DNA from: Acidisoma sp965199065
GTDB taxonomy: Bacteria; Pseudomonadota; Alphaproteobacteria; Acetobacterales; Acetobacteraceae
Length of the DNA: 64,000 bases
Direction: 5' to 3'
NCBI RefSeq assembly: GCF_965199065.1
Contig: NZ_CBDAQN010000001.1
Location: 496,001-560,000 of the forward strand
Part shown: piece by piece, positions 10,201-17,075 of the stretch
Layout: each line of letters opens with the position of its first letter
How positions within the stretch are numbered: position 1 is the first letter of the stretch
Notes under the pieces: generated by a model
What the model saw: the letters and a program-made list of their open reading frames with translations, nothing else
What the model was told of the DNA's origin: nothing
The model's database searches: none
Made by a program: the position numbers and the translations under genes

Positions 10201-11969
10201 GCGCCGCTCTGCGACAGGTTCTGCACCCGTCCCGTGAGGACCCGCCCGTCATAGAGATGCACGATGGCCGGCAGATCGACACGCACACGCGCCCGGGCCC
10301 GCAACTGCTGGCGCTCCCGCCCGACCGCGAGGGCCGCGAGCAGGATGAGCAGGCTGATCGTCGCCCAGATCGTGTTGAGCAGCAGCGCCTGGAACACCAG
10401 CGTGGAGGTCTGCTGGAAGATCATGCTGAACAGGCCGCGCAGAATGCCGAGGAAGACAAAAAGGCTGAGCAGAATGTTGGGATAGACGGCGCGCAGGTCG
10501 AAGAAGCCGCGCGCGAGCGTGCCGCCCTTCTCCGTCACGTTGAACTTGCCTGCACGGGGGTTGATCATGGTGACGATCGTGACGCGCACCAGGAACAGAG
10601 CCAGCGTCGTTTCGTAGATCTCGCTCCAGAAGGAGTGACGCCAGCTGCCCTGGATGCGGGAGGCGGTGGCGACCGAGTGGAAGATATGAGGCAAGGCGTA
10701 GGCCGCGATGGCATAAGGCGAAGCGGCGATCATGTTCTGGAACAGCAGCAGATAGGCGAGGGGCGACGCGAGGAAGACGACGCGGGGAACGCCGAAGAAG
10801 AAATGAAACATGGCGTTCGCGTAACAGAGACGCTGGCCCAGACTTAGGCCCGGGCCGAGCAGCGGGTTGTCGAGGCGGAAGATCTGCATCATGCCGCGCG
10901 CCCAGCGGATGCGCTGGCCGATATGCAGGATGAGGCGCTCGGTCGCGAGGCCCGCCGCAAGCGGGATCTTCAGGTAGCCGGAGGTCCAGCCGCGGCGATG
11001 AAGCTTCAGCATCGTGTGCGCGTCTTCGGTCACCGTTTCGGTTGCAATACCGCCGATCGTCTCGAGTGCGGCACGGCGGAGGACCGCGCAGGAGCCGCAG
11101 AAGAACGTGGCATCCCAATAGTCGTTTCCGTCCTGCAGCAGGCCGTAGAACATGTTGCCCTCGGGCGGCACGCGGCTACCGGCGGCGAGGTTCCGCTGGA
11201 AGGGATCGGGCGAGTAGAAGTGATGCGGCGTCTGGACCATCGCCATGGTCTTGTCCCGCACGAGCCAGCCGACGGTGAGCTGCAGGAAGGCGCGAACCGG
11301 AATGTGGTCGCAGTCGAAGATGGTGATGAACTCGCCGCGCGTGACGCTCATCGCGTGATTGAGATTGCCGGCCTTGGCATGTTTGTTGTCGGTGCGCGTG
11401 ATGTAGCCGACGCCGGCTTCCGCCGCGAACCGGCGAAAATCTTCACGCTTGCCGTCGTCGAGGATGTAGACGCGGAACTTGTCCGCCGGGTAGTCGAGCG
11501 CGCGGCAGGCAAGCACGGTCGCCCGTACGATCGACAGCGACTCGTTGTAGGTGGGGATATAGACATCGACGGTTGGCCAGTCGGCCGGGTCCGGCGGCAG
11601 CGGCACGGGCTTCCGGTCGAGCGGCCAGATTGTCTGCACGTAGCCGAGAACCAGCACCACGACCGCATAAAGCTCCGCCGTCACGAGCAGGCTGCCGAGG
11701 AGAAGCGTCGGCGTGGTCTGGAATGTTAGCGTTTCGGTCGCGCGCCAGTAGATGTAGCGCGCCGACATCGCGAGCGACAGGATGGCCAGAAATATCGTTA
11801 CCCGCCGGTCGCGAAACCGGCTGACGACGAAGAAAAGCGCCGCGGTCGATATGCCGACTGCCACCTGTTGACCGACGGACAATGGAACCGTCGCAATGGC
11901 GGCGAGCATGCACACCCCGACGACGAAGCATACCGCTCCGCCGATCCTGCCGCTGATCACCTCCTTCAT
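7296..11969 (-). CDS. bcsAB: Fused cellulose synthase catalytic and c-di-GMP/periplasmic subunits (BcsAB)
   Basis: 1557 residues, joining BcsA and BcsB as in Komagataeibacter AcsAB (about 1550). It polymerises UDP-glucose into beta-1,4-glucan and passes the chain through the inner membrane. GT2 landmarks: DDGK near 171, FDCDHIP with the DxD near 219-221, FFCGSCA near 289, TED near 314-316 and QRIRW at 352-356. Several membrane spans flank the GT domain. A PilZ domain follows, with RARAR at about 557 and NLSQSG near 584, so c-di-GMP activation is expected. A membrane segment near 735-759 and a Gly/Ser/Gln/Pro linker to about 850 lead into BcsB, which ends with a C-terminal anchor. I use ATG 11969; a GTG lies one codon earlier. 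Overlaps bcsC by 4 bp. Confidence 0.97.
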   Translation of the reverse strand: MKEVISGRIGGAVCFVVGVCMLAAIATVPLSVGQQVAVGISTAALFFVVSRFRDRRVTIFLAILSLAMSARYIYWRATETLTFQTTPTLLLGSLLVTAELYAVVVLVLGYVQTIWPLDRKPVPLPPDPADWPTVDVYIPTYNESLSIVRATVLACRALDYPADKFRVYILDDGKREDFRRFAAEAGVGYITRTDNKHAKAGNLNHAMSVTRGEFITIFDCDHIPVRAFLQLTVGWLVRDKTMAMVQTPHHFYSPDPFQRNLAAGSRVPPEGNMFYGLLQDGNDYWDATFFCGSCAVLRRAALETIGGIATETVTEDAHTMLKLHRRGWTSGYLKIPLAAGLATERLILHIGQRIRWARGMMQIFRLDNPLLGPGLSLGQRLCYANAMFHFFFGVPRVVFLASPLAYLLLFQNMIAASPYAIAAYALPHIFHSVATASRIQGSWRHSFWSEIYETTLALFLVRVTIVTMINPRAGKFNVTEKGGTLARGFFDLRAVYPNILLSLFVFLGILRGLFSMIFQQTSTLVFQALLLNTIWATISLLILLAALAVGRERQQLRARARVRVDLPAIVHLYDGRVLTGRVQNLSQSGARTLVTRPEDMPEDTEIMLEIPLPSGSALIPSRYLRWSEKEMLLNFEPKTLADEAAIVQSVFGRADAWLDWGDFPKDRPLVSLWRVLVSIGGLFRPPESDTAASPADRAQIEEAIRASLARANRGLAQGEASPEPGALQPGEPQPVAAIVIAFLLLLLPALLIPVSAGAQTTIIRPLSGVAAAPGDTGTVPLPNIVLPNAPAADAPQPGGSQPATSQSGASPVGTSQPTGPQPGAGQPAPAAPTQNSGGLGVPEAGPAGEGVTDTESFTLKGLGAAGQIALRGTSALQGVQFGVRGDEVVTNATLSLSGALSPALLPDLSNITVSLNDQYVGTISVNPAQPNFTLTMPVNPVFFQAANSLNFRLTGAYTRQCNDLLSGLIWGTVYNRSTLTMTVQHLPPQRDLSQLPLPFFDHHENGGLLLPFVLPAQPDDDTLRAAGIVASWFGQQADFRGASFPVSTSAPPGNAVMIVSSTDANVPGLPAITGPGVAVLANPADPNGTLLVVYGRNGAEAAQAADALVLGSRTLGGTNVQVTPPDMPVRQPYDAPAWIQSDQPVRLGAITDARNLDGVGYDNLVQVAFRTAPDLYTWRERGFPLRIAFRAPPGPIENLSVSRLDVGINGLYLQSIPLADRMANAWWRNWIPVIGATGPFHTVYVPPYDVFGSNALQFFFDTRPLNAGACKAVPSDPTMGIDPNTTISLARGYHFAKMPNLAFFVSAGFPFTRMADLSNTTIVLPDTPDTGELSAYLGMMGRFGFLTGYPALQVAVARPEEEASLQKGDILVMGTFAHLGSLTDILKNVPLSLGDGQISLKLGQSPLAGVFQIFTGSRDDDQHRAATALSAAVNQNTAIIASGRSPWASQATVVALLAGTPQGLGGIISTFRDPAVNPLIQGDFSVVSGGQVSSFRIGSTYTVGWIPFWIWPSYLLRDQPFTIVLVMILGCIILTVALHVTLRRRAVTRLRARGDVR

Positions 11970-11996
11970 CACAGCTTCGCCGACTCCATTTCGTTC

Positions 11997-12854
11997 TTAA
12001 GAGTGCACGGTCATCTTGGGCCCAGGGCGAGCCGCAAGCCCGACTTCCTCGGCAGGTTCGTCCATCGGGCCGCCCTGCTCCGGCGCCACGGCCTCGACGA
12101 TCTTGAGAGCTATCGCCGTTATGTCCTGAGCGGCTTTGCTCGCCGGTGCGTAGTCGGCCACCGACAATTGCCGGGCCAGGGCTTCGGGCACGTGTTCATC
12201 GCGATACACTCGGCCGAGCAGGCGGCTGCCGAGATGGCGCTCTGCGGCTTCGGCCGCTGCGCGCGATAGGCGGCTGCGCATGTCGATCTGGTTGACGACG
12301 AAACCGATGCGCCCGATCGGGAAAGGTGTGCCGGGTGCGCCGCGGTACATCCCCTTGCCGTCGATCTTCGGCAGTTGGACGATCGAGGCGGCGTCCGAGA
12401 GCAGAACGACGACCATGTAATCCACGATCGCGGCGATCACCGAGGAGGCGACCCCCGGCCCGGGCGGCGTATCGGCGATGATGACGACCTGCGGGTCCTG
12501 AAGAATATCGCGCAGCGGCGCGATCAGGAGGTCCGGGTGGCTGATGAGTTCCGCGTTGATCGCGAAGGTCTGGGCAAAGGTTGCGTGGCCATGCGGCAGC
12601 AGGGCGATGCCTGACGGGGTCTCCTGCAGATGCGCCTGCCAGGCCCGCCTGGGATCGGCGTGGTCCTTGAGCGAGGTGACGAAGCCCGCGCGCTCGTACG
12701 GATCGGCGCCGAAATGCATGCCGAGCGCGTTCTGCGCGTCAAGATCGAGCGCCACGACGCGATAGCCGAGCCGAGCGAATTCGTGGGCGGCGTTGGCCGC
12801 CATCGTGGTTTTACCAACGCCGCCTTTGGGGGATGCGAAAGCGATCAGGGGCAT
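11997..12854 (-). CDS. bcsQ: ParA/MinD-like cellulose biosynthesis ATPase BcsQ
   Basis: 285 residues starting MPLIAFASPKGGVGKTT, with the deviant Walker A motif (KGGVGKTT, residues 10-17) of ParA/MinD/BcsQ ATPases and the second motif LDLDAQNAL. BcsQ (YhjQ) proteins localise or gate the cellulose machinery at the cell pole or membrane. The long open frame continues upstream to 13538 but that part is the shadow of the proline-rich gene; the ATG at 12854 puts the P-loop at the usual distance from the N-terminus. It sits 27 bp before bcsAB. BcsQ is standard in enterobacterial and betaproteobacterial operons but not part of the classic four-gene Acetobacter acsABCD core, so its presence beside a fused bcsAB and bcsD is notable. 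Confidence 0.9.
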   Translation of the reverse strand: MPLIAFASPKGGVGKTTMAANAAHEFARLGYRVVALDLDAQNALGMHFGADPYERAGFVTSLKDHADPRRAWQAHLQETPSGIALLPHGHATFAQTFAINAELISHPDLLIAPLRDILQDPQVVIIADTPPGPGVASSVIAAIVDYMVVVLLSDAASIVQLPKIDGKGMYRGAPGTPFPIGRIGFVVNQIDMRSRLSRAAAEAAERHLGSRLLGRVYRDEHVPEALARQLSVADYAPASKAAQDITAIALKIVEAVAPEQGGPMDEPAEEVGLAARPGPKMTVHS

Positions 12855-12888
12855 GGCGGCCCCCAAGGGCTCGGGCGAGACCTGAATT

Positions 12889-14199
12889 TCATTGCGGCGT
12901 CTCCTCCCGGCGATCCGCGCCGGGTGCGCGGTGGAGGGCTGCGAAGATGTCCGAAAGGCTTTCAGGCGCCGGGGCGGCGGCTTCAGCCTGAGGCGGTGCG
13001 GCCACAGGCTGGTCCGGCTCAGGCTGCGGCGGCATCGGGTATGGTGGAGGCGCGCCGAATCCGGGCGGATATCCGGCCGCGTACGGCGGCGATGGCGGGT
13101 GCGGATAGCCGTATGGATAGGGTGCGGGATAAGCGGCCGGATGGCCCGGAGGGTAGCCTGGCGGATACCCGGCGCCCGTCGGATAGGGAGGAAAGTGAGG
13201 CGGCGGATAGCCCGGCGGCAACCAGCCCTGGGCGCCGGGCGGCATGGGATACTGAGGCATCCCAGGTGGCGGCGGCTGAGGCGGGTAAGGCGGGACGTAG
13301 TAGGGCGGATAGGCCGGCGGCGGTGGATAGGCCGCAGCCGGGTAGGCCGCAGCGGGGACGGCCGGCGGCGCCACCGGTTGCGCGTCGCGAACCTGATGCA
13401 AAGCAGGTTGGGCTGCGGCAGGCTCGTCACGCTGGAAGCCGGCAGTCTGGGTTGCATCGGGTTGGAAGGCAGCTGGCATGGCGGCCGCCGGCGGCGCGGC
13501 AGGGGGCCGAGCGGCTGCTTTTGGCGCCTTTTCCACAATTGGCCTGATCAGATCCGCGTGCGACCGCAGCGGCAGGCCCGGAACCGGCTCCGGCATTGTC
13601 ACTTGCTCCGCCGATGGAGACGCGGCCTGTGCAGGGCCTTGCCCATGCTGATCCCAATGCGCGGGCACGTGCTCCTGCGGCGTGACCTGAGCCAATCGCG
13701 GGCGTGCTGAAGTCTCGGCGCCGGCGAGAGGCATTAGCCGCGGGGCCGGCTCTGAAGCGACAGGTGTCAGTGCGTCAGCCGCTGGCCGTAGTGGAAGCGG
13801 CGCCTCATCATGTGGCGGCAGCGTGCCTTGAAGACGCGTACCGGAGGCCTGCCCGGCCACCGGCTCCCGCGGCTCCGGAACATCGTCACCCTGCCGTTTG
13901 GTCGCTCCGATCCTGAGATCGCCGGCACCCGGAACGGCACGGGAAAGTAATGGAAAGACCTCGCGGACCAGCCCGCCCGCGCCCGGAAGGATGCGCTCGT
14001 CCTTGCGCGCGGAGAGGCTGGCGGGGTTGGCGGGCAGGCTGGCGGATCTAGCGCCCCGCTGCTCGTTCGGCGGGACCCCCTGCGGCGTAGCGGAGGCTGC
14101 GCCCGGCCCCGCGGCTGCATCCTGAGTGGCCCGGTATTTGATCGGCGCGGCGCCGAAGGCTGCCATGACCTTGTCGACATCCGATTGAGACGTTTTCAT
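12889..14199 (-). CDS. Proline-rich cellulose-operon accessory protein (BcsP/CcpAx-like)
   Basis: 436 residues, mostly low-complexity Pro/Ala with a stretch of YPP/PPYP motifs over roughly residues 285-390. Two short conserved-looking ends stand out. The N-terminus (SDVDKVMAAFGAAPIKYR, from residue 6) recalls the BcsR/BcsP-type opening and the start of the cellulose-complementing factor CcpAx. The C-terminus (SLSDIFAALHRA) recalls the TMAEVFMTLGGRA end of CcpAx. Such proteins are thought to scaffold the synthase complexes in a line in the cytoplasm. It lies between bcsZ and bcsQ in the operon, the area where ccpAx occurs in Komagataeibacter. Conserved ends joined by a disordered linker are what is seen; equivalence to CcpAx or BcsP is inferred and needs profile comparison. 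Confidence 0.6.
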   Translation of the reverse strand: MKTSQSDVDKVMAAFGAAPIKYRATQDAAAGPGAASATPQGVPPNEQRGARSASLPANPASLSARKDERILPGAGGLVREVFPLLSRAVPGAGDLRIGATKRQGDDVPEPREPVAGQASGTRLQGTLPPHDEAPLPLRPAADALTPVASEPAPRLMPLAGAETSARPRLAQVTPQEHVPAHWDQHGQGPAQAASPSAEQVTMPEPVPGLPLRSHADLIRPIVEKAPKAAARPPAAPPAAAMPAAFQPDATQTAGFQRDEPAAAQPALHQVRDAQPVAPPAVPAAAYPAAAYPPPPAYPPYYVPPYPPQPPPPGMPQYPMPPGAQGWLPPGYPPPHFPPYPTGAGYPPGYPPGHPAAYPAPYPYGYPHPPSPPYAAGYPPGFGAPPPYPMPPQPEPDQPVAAPPQAEAAAPAPESLSDIFAALHRAPGADRREETPQ

Positions 14200-14217
14200 G
14201 ACTCCGCTCCCTCGTTC

Positions 14218-15285
14218 CTAGCCACCGGCATGACTCTCTGCCCAACCGATCCGTGACAACAACGTTAGGGATGAGGAATAGTAATCGGTGCATTGTTGCA
14301 CTGAAGGTAGCGACGGCAGCCCCATTTGACGCGCATCGGCCATCATCACGTTCCGGACGGCGACAAGTCCTCCCGCGGCGGCGTACGACGAGACCGCGTC
14401 GGTCGCGAGGTTCGCCCAGGCCGGCTGATAGGCCGCCGCAGTCGTCCAGAAGCTGGTGAAGGACTGGCTGATCGCCGGCGTCAGGTTCTGCGCCCAGGTC
14501 AGGTTAAGGGGCACGCGGATCGCGTCGTAGGAGCAGAGGGGCGGCCAGCCGGACGCAACCGCCAGCGCCTCGTCGTTCAACGGCACGGCGAGCCAGTCCG
14601 GCGGCAACTGCCAGCGGCCGAACCGGGCTCCTTGCATCAACGACATTCCGTCGAGGGCGAGGAGCGGCCAAAGCGGCGATCCGTCGACGGTTCCCAACTC
14701 GCGAATCGCAACAAAATTGTAATAAGACAGGTTGATGATCGTTGCGGACTTTCTGGTGAAGCCGCTGAGGGCAGGCAGCAGTACGACGCGGCTGCCCGCG
14801 TTGGCGATCAGCAGCGTGCGGATGTCCCGCGCGATCGACGCCGCAGCCTGCGCATCATCCGTCCTGCCCCATCGTTGAGCCGCACGGTTGAGCGCCATGG
14901 CGATGACGAGGTCGCCATCCGTCGCATTGTTGTGGTCCGGCGTATGGTCGTGCTGATCGGGAAGATACCGCCAAATATGAAGCGCATCGGTGCCGCGGGC
15001 GAGATTGCGGGAGGTCCAGCCGCTGATCAGGTCGAAGGTCTGCTGGTCGCCAAAGGCTACGGCAAAAAGCATGCCATAGCTCTGCCCTTCGGAATGGGAC
15101 ACGTCGCCATTGCCGGTATCGACGATGCGGCCATCGGCCATCAGGAACCGGCTTTTGAAGGATAGCCAGTCGGGATCGTCCGGTGCGAACGCCGCGGCGG
15201 CGCGAGCGGCGGGGAACGGCGCGAGGCCGATCATCGCCGCGGCAGCCGTGCTGCGCTCGAGGAATTGCCGCCGGGATGGGAACAA
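14218..15285 (-). CDS. bcsZ: Periplasmic GH8 endo-beta-1,4-glucanase BcsZ
   Basis: 355 residues. BcsZ/CMCax hydrolyses disordered glucan and is needed for proper fibre assembly. The GH8 signature is clear: GRIVDTGNGDVSHSEGQSYGM with the acid Glu66, NNATDGDL with Asp123, the INLSYYNF segment and GRWQLPPDWLAV. The N-terminus SRRQFLERS plus a hydrophobic stretch ending ARAAAAF looks like a twin-arginine signal, so export folded through Tat is plausible; many BcsZ homologues use Sec instead. It is the first gene of the operon, 18 bp ahead of the proline-rich gene, with a 374-bp upstream gap holding the likely promoter. Length and motifs agree with Komagataeibacter CMCax. Identification strong; the Tat route is inference. 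Confidence 0.95.
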   Translation of the reverse strand: MFPSRRQFLERSTAAAAMIGLAPFPAARAAAAFAPDDPDWLSFKSRFLMADGRIVDTGNGDVSHSEGQSYGMLFAVAFGDQQTFDLISGWTSRNLARGTDALHIWRYLPDQHDHTPDHNNATDGDLVIAMALNRAAQRWGRTDDAQAAASIARDIRTLLIANAGSRVVLLPALSGFTRKSATIINLSYYNFVAIRELGTVDGSPLWPLLALDGMSLMQGARFGRWQLPPDWLAVPLNDEALAVASGWPPLCSYDAIRVPLNLTWAQNLTPAISQSFTSFWTTAAAYQPAWANLATDAVSSYAAAGGLVAVRNVMMADARQMGLPSLPSVQQCTDYYSSSLTLLSRIGWAESHAGG

Positions 15286-15397
15286 CGGGCCAGGGTCCTC
15301 ACGAAGCCAAGGGAGAAGCCGGAGCGACGAGCACGGCTTGATCCTTTGGTTGAGGACCGGGTGGGCAGGAGGAGGTCGCTAAAGCAAAAACGAGCTG

Positions 15398-15433
15398 GAA
15401 CCGGTTCATTTTCAAGCCACTTGTCACTTCAAG
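15398..15433. promoter_or_regulatory. Palindrome and spaced direct repeats upstream of bcsZ
   Basis: In the cellulose operon leader a perfect 10-bp palindrome GAACCGGTTC (15398-15407) is followed by two TTCAAG copies (15411-15416 and 15428-15433) spaced 17 bp apart, less than two helical turns. They lie just downstream of the proposed minus-strand promoter, where a regulator could act. No known regulator is assigned. Confidence 0.3.
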
Positions 15434-15442
15434 CTAGCCAAA

Positions 15443-15471
15443 AGTATGACCTGTCCGAGCGAGCGAGGCAA
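15443..15471 (-). promoter_or_regulatory. Candidate sigma70-type promoter of the cellulose operon
   Basis: On the minus strand TTGCCT and CATACT are separated by exactly 17 bp, a fair match to -35 and -10 boxes, about 160 bp upstream of bcsZ. It is the best match I found in the 374-bp gap, but these boxes are only partial and the leader would be long. Confidence 0.35.
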
Positions 15472-15556
15472 ACGATAAACGTATTACGCACATGCTTTCG
15501 GCGTAGATGCGGCGGCAAGACAGGAGAACCTGACCCTGGGACCGGACGCCAGACGC

Positions 15557-15594
15557 AAAAAAACGCGCTGGCCCACCGAGGCCAGCGCGTTTTT
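15557..15594 (-). terminator. Intrinsic terminator after the alcohol dehydrogenase gene
   Basis: A 13-bp inverted repeat (15561-15573 with 15580-15592, loop CACCGA) is flanked by a seven-base A run on the left and a T run on the right. Read on the minus strand it is a GC-rich hairpin followed by U residues, about 65 bp beyond the adh stop. The symmetry could also let it work in the other direction. It separates adh from the cellulose operon. Confidence 0.85.
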
Positions 15595-15659
15595 CCGGTT
15601 TTGGAAGCAGGCGACCCCGATCAGGTGGAGACACCCGATCGATTAACCATTTCGGGAGA

Positions 15660-16715
15660 TCAGGCCGCCTTCGGCAGCGTCGCCATGTCAATCACGAAGC
15701 GATACTTAACGTCGCTCTTCAGCATGCGCGTGTAGGCCTGCTCGATGGTGTCGATCGGGATCATCTCGATATCGGCGGTGAGGCCGTGCTTGGCGCAGAA
15801 GTCGAGCATCTCCTGGGTCTCGGGGATGCCGCCGATGAGGGAGCCGGCAAAGCTGCGGCGCCGCCAGATCACGCTGAAGACTGCGATGGAAAGCGGGTTC
15901 TCGGGCGCTCCTACCTGGCAGAGCGTGCCGTCACGCTTGAGCAACCCGAGATAGGCGTCGATCGAGTGATCGGCCGCGACAGTGTCGAGAATGAAGTCGA
16001 ACGTCTCGCCCTGGGCCGCCATCGCCGCAGGGTCCTTCGAGATGACGACCTCGTCGGCCCCGAGCTTCTTCGCGTCCTCTGTCTTCCCGGCGGAGGTCGT
16101 GAACAGGACCACGTGCGCGCCCATGGCATGGGCAATCTTGAGGCCCATGTGACCGAGGCCGCCCAGGCCGACGATGCCGACCTTCTTGCCCGGTCCCACG
16201 CCCCAGTGCTTGAGCGGCGAGTAGGTGGTGATCCCGGCGCAGAGCAATGGCGCGGTGGCGGCGAGGTCCATCCCCTCGGGGATTTTCAGCACGAAATGCT
16301 GGTCGACCACGATGCGGTCGGAATAGCCGCCGAAGGTCGGGCCACCGACGACCGGGTCGACGCCGTTGTAGGTGCCGTTGAAGCCGACCTCGCAATAGTT
16401 CTCGAGGCCTTCCTTACAGGCCGCGCAGGTGCGGCAGGAGCCGACCATGCAACCCACGCCGGCGGCCTCGCCTTCGCGGAACCTGGTGACGTTGCTGCCG
16501 ACGGAGACGATGTGGCCGACGATCTCGTGGCCCGGGACGCAGGGGAACGTCGTGTTCCGCCACTCGTTGCGGACCTGATGGAGGTCTGAGTGGCAGACGC
16601 CGCAATAGGCGATCTTGATCACGACGTCGTCGGGTCCGGGGTCGCGGCGATTGAAGGAGAAAGGCGCGACCGGCGTTGAAGCCGTCGTCGCACCATAGCC
16701 GACACATTCAAGCAT
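15660..16715 (-). CDS. Zinc-dependent NAD(P) alcohol dehydrogenase (YahK/CAD type)
   Basis: 351 residues of the medium-chain dehydrogenase superfamily; reduces aldehydes or oxidises alcohols in the cytoplasm. Catalytic zinc ligands are in CGVCHSDLH (near residue 38) and PGHEIVGH; the structural zinc cysteines are in CRTCAACKEGLENYC. The nucleotide fold shows GLGGLGHMGLK. The sequence pattern is that of the cinnamyl-alcohol/YahK subgroup, which usually prefers NADPH and acts broadly on aldehydes. It stands alone, with an intrinsic terminator downstream and a 190-bp gap upstream, so it is likely monocistronic. In acetic acid bacteria such enzymes can recycle aldehydes, but the physiological substrate cannot be read here. 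Family certain, substrate open. Confidence 0.9.
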   Translation of the reverse strand: MLECVGYGATTASTPVAPFSFNRRDPGPDDVVIKIAYCGVCHSDLHQVRNEWRNTTFPCVPGHEIVGHIVSVGSNVTRFREGEAAGVGCMVGSCRTCAACKEGLENYCEVGFNGTYNGVDPVVGGPTFGGYSDRIVVDQHFVLKIPEGMDLAATAPLLCAGITTYSPLKHWGVGPGKKVGIVGLGGLGHMGLKIAHAMGAHVVLFTTSAGKTEDAKKLGADEVVISKDPAAMAAQGETFDFILDTVAADHSIDAYLGLLKRDGTLCQVGAPENPLSIAVFSVIWRRRSFAGSLIGGIPETQEMLDFCAKHGLTADIEMIPIDTIEQAYTRMLKSDVKYRFVIDMATLPKAA

Positions 16716-16906
16716 AAAACGTCCTTGATCTTATCGAGAGATAGTAAAAGCGAGCGCGAATGCGCGGGGCGAGCGGCCACCACTGCGGCGGACGCTCGCG
16801 CGGCTGCGACAAAACACCGTATCCGCGGTGGTGGGAAGATGCTTCGGGAACACGTTTTGCGAAACATACCTGGCGCCGCCGCCCAAAGACGCGGCAAAGC
16901 TAACTG

Positions 16907-17050
16907 CTAGCAGTTCGTGTGCCCACTGGCGATGCAATCCTGGTTCTGCATGAAGTGGTTGATCTCGGGGAAGGCTAGCCATCCGCCGACGATGATCACG
17001 ACCACCACCGCCAGCACGATGATCGCGAAGATGTTGCCGTTGTCGCCCAT
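16907..17050 (-). CDS. Small single-span membrane protein, 47 residues
   Basis: A short frame from ATG 17050 to TAG 16907 encodes 47 residues. It opens MGDNGNIFA, has a hydrophobic helix of about 18 residues rich in I and V (roughly residues 8-25), then an amphipathic tail with two cysteines ending CIASGHTNC. The pattern of one transmembrane helix and a short cysteine-containing tail is that of a small inner-membrane protein. It lies 25 bp downstream of the serA stop on the same strand and could be read from the ser transcript. No function is known to me. The good codon use, clean membrane helix and position between two genes on the same strand support it, but conservation must be tested. Confidence 0.55.
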   Translation of the reverse strand: MGDNGNIFAIIVLAVVVVIIVGGWLAFPEINHFMQNQDCIASGHTNC

Positions 17051-17075
17051 GTGCCGGTCCCTGATCCTTCGGAGC

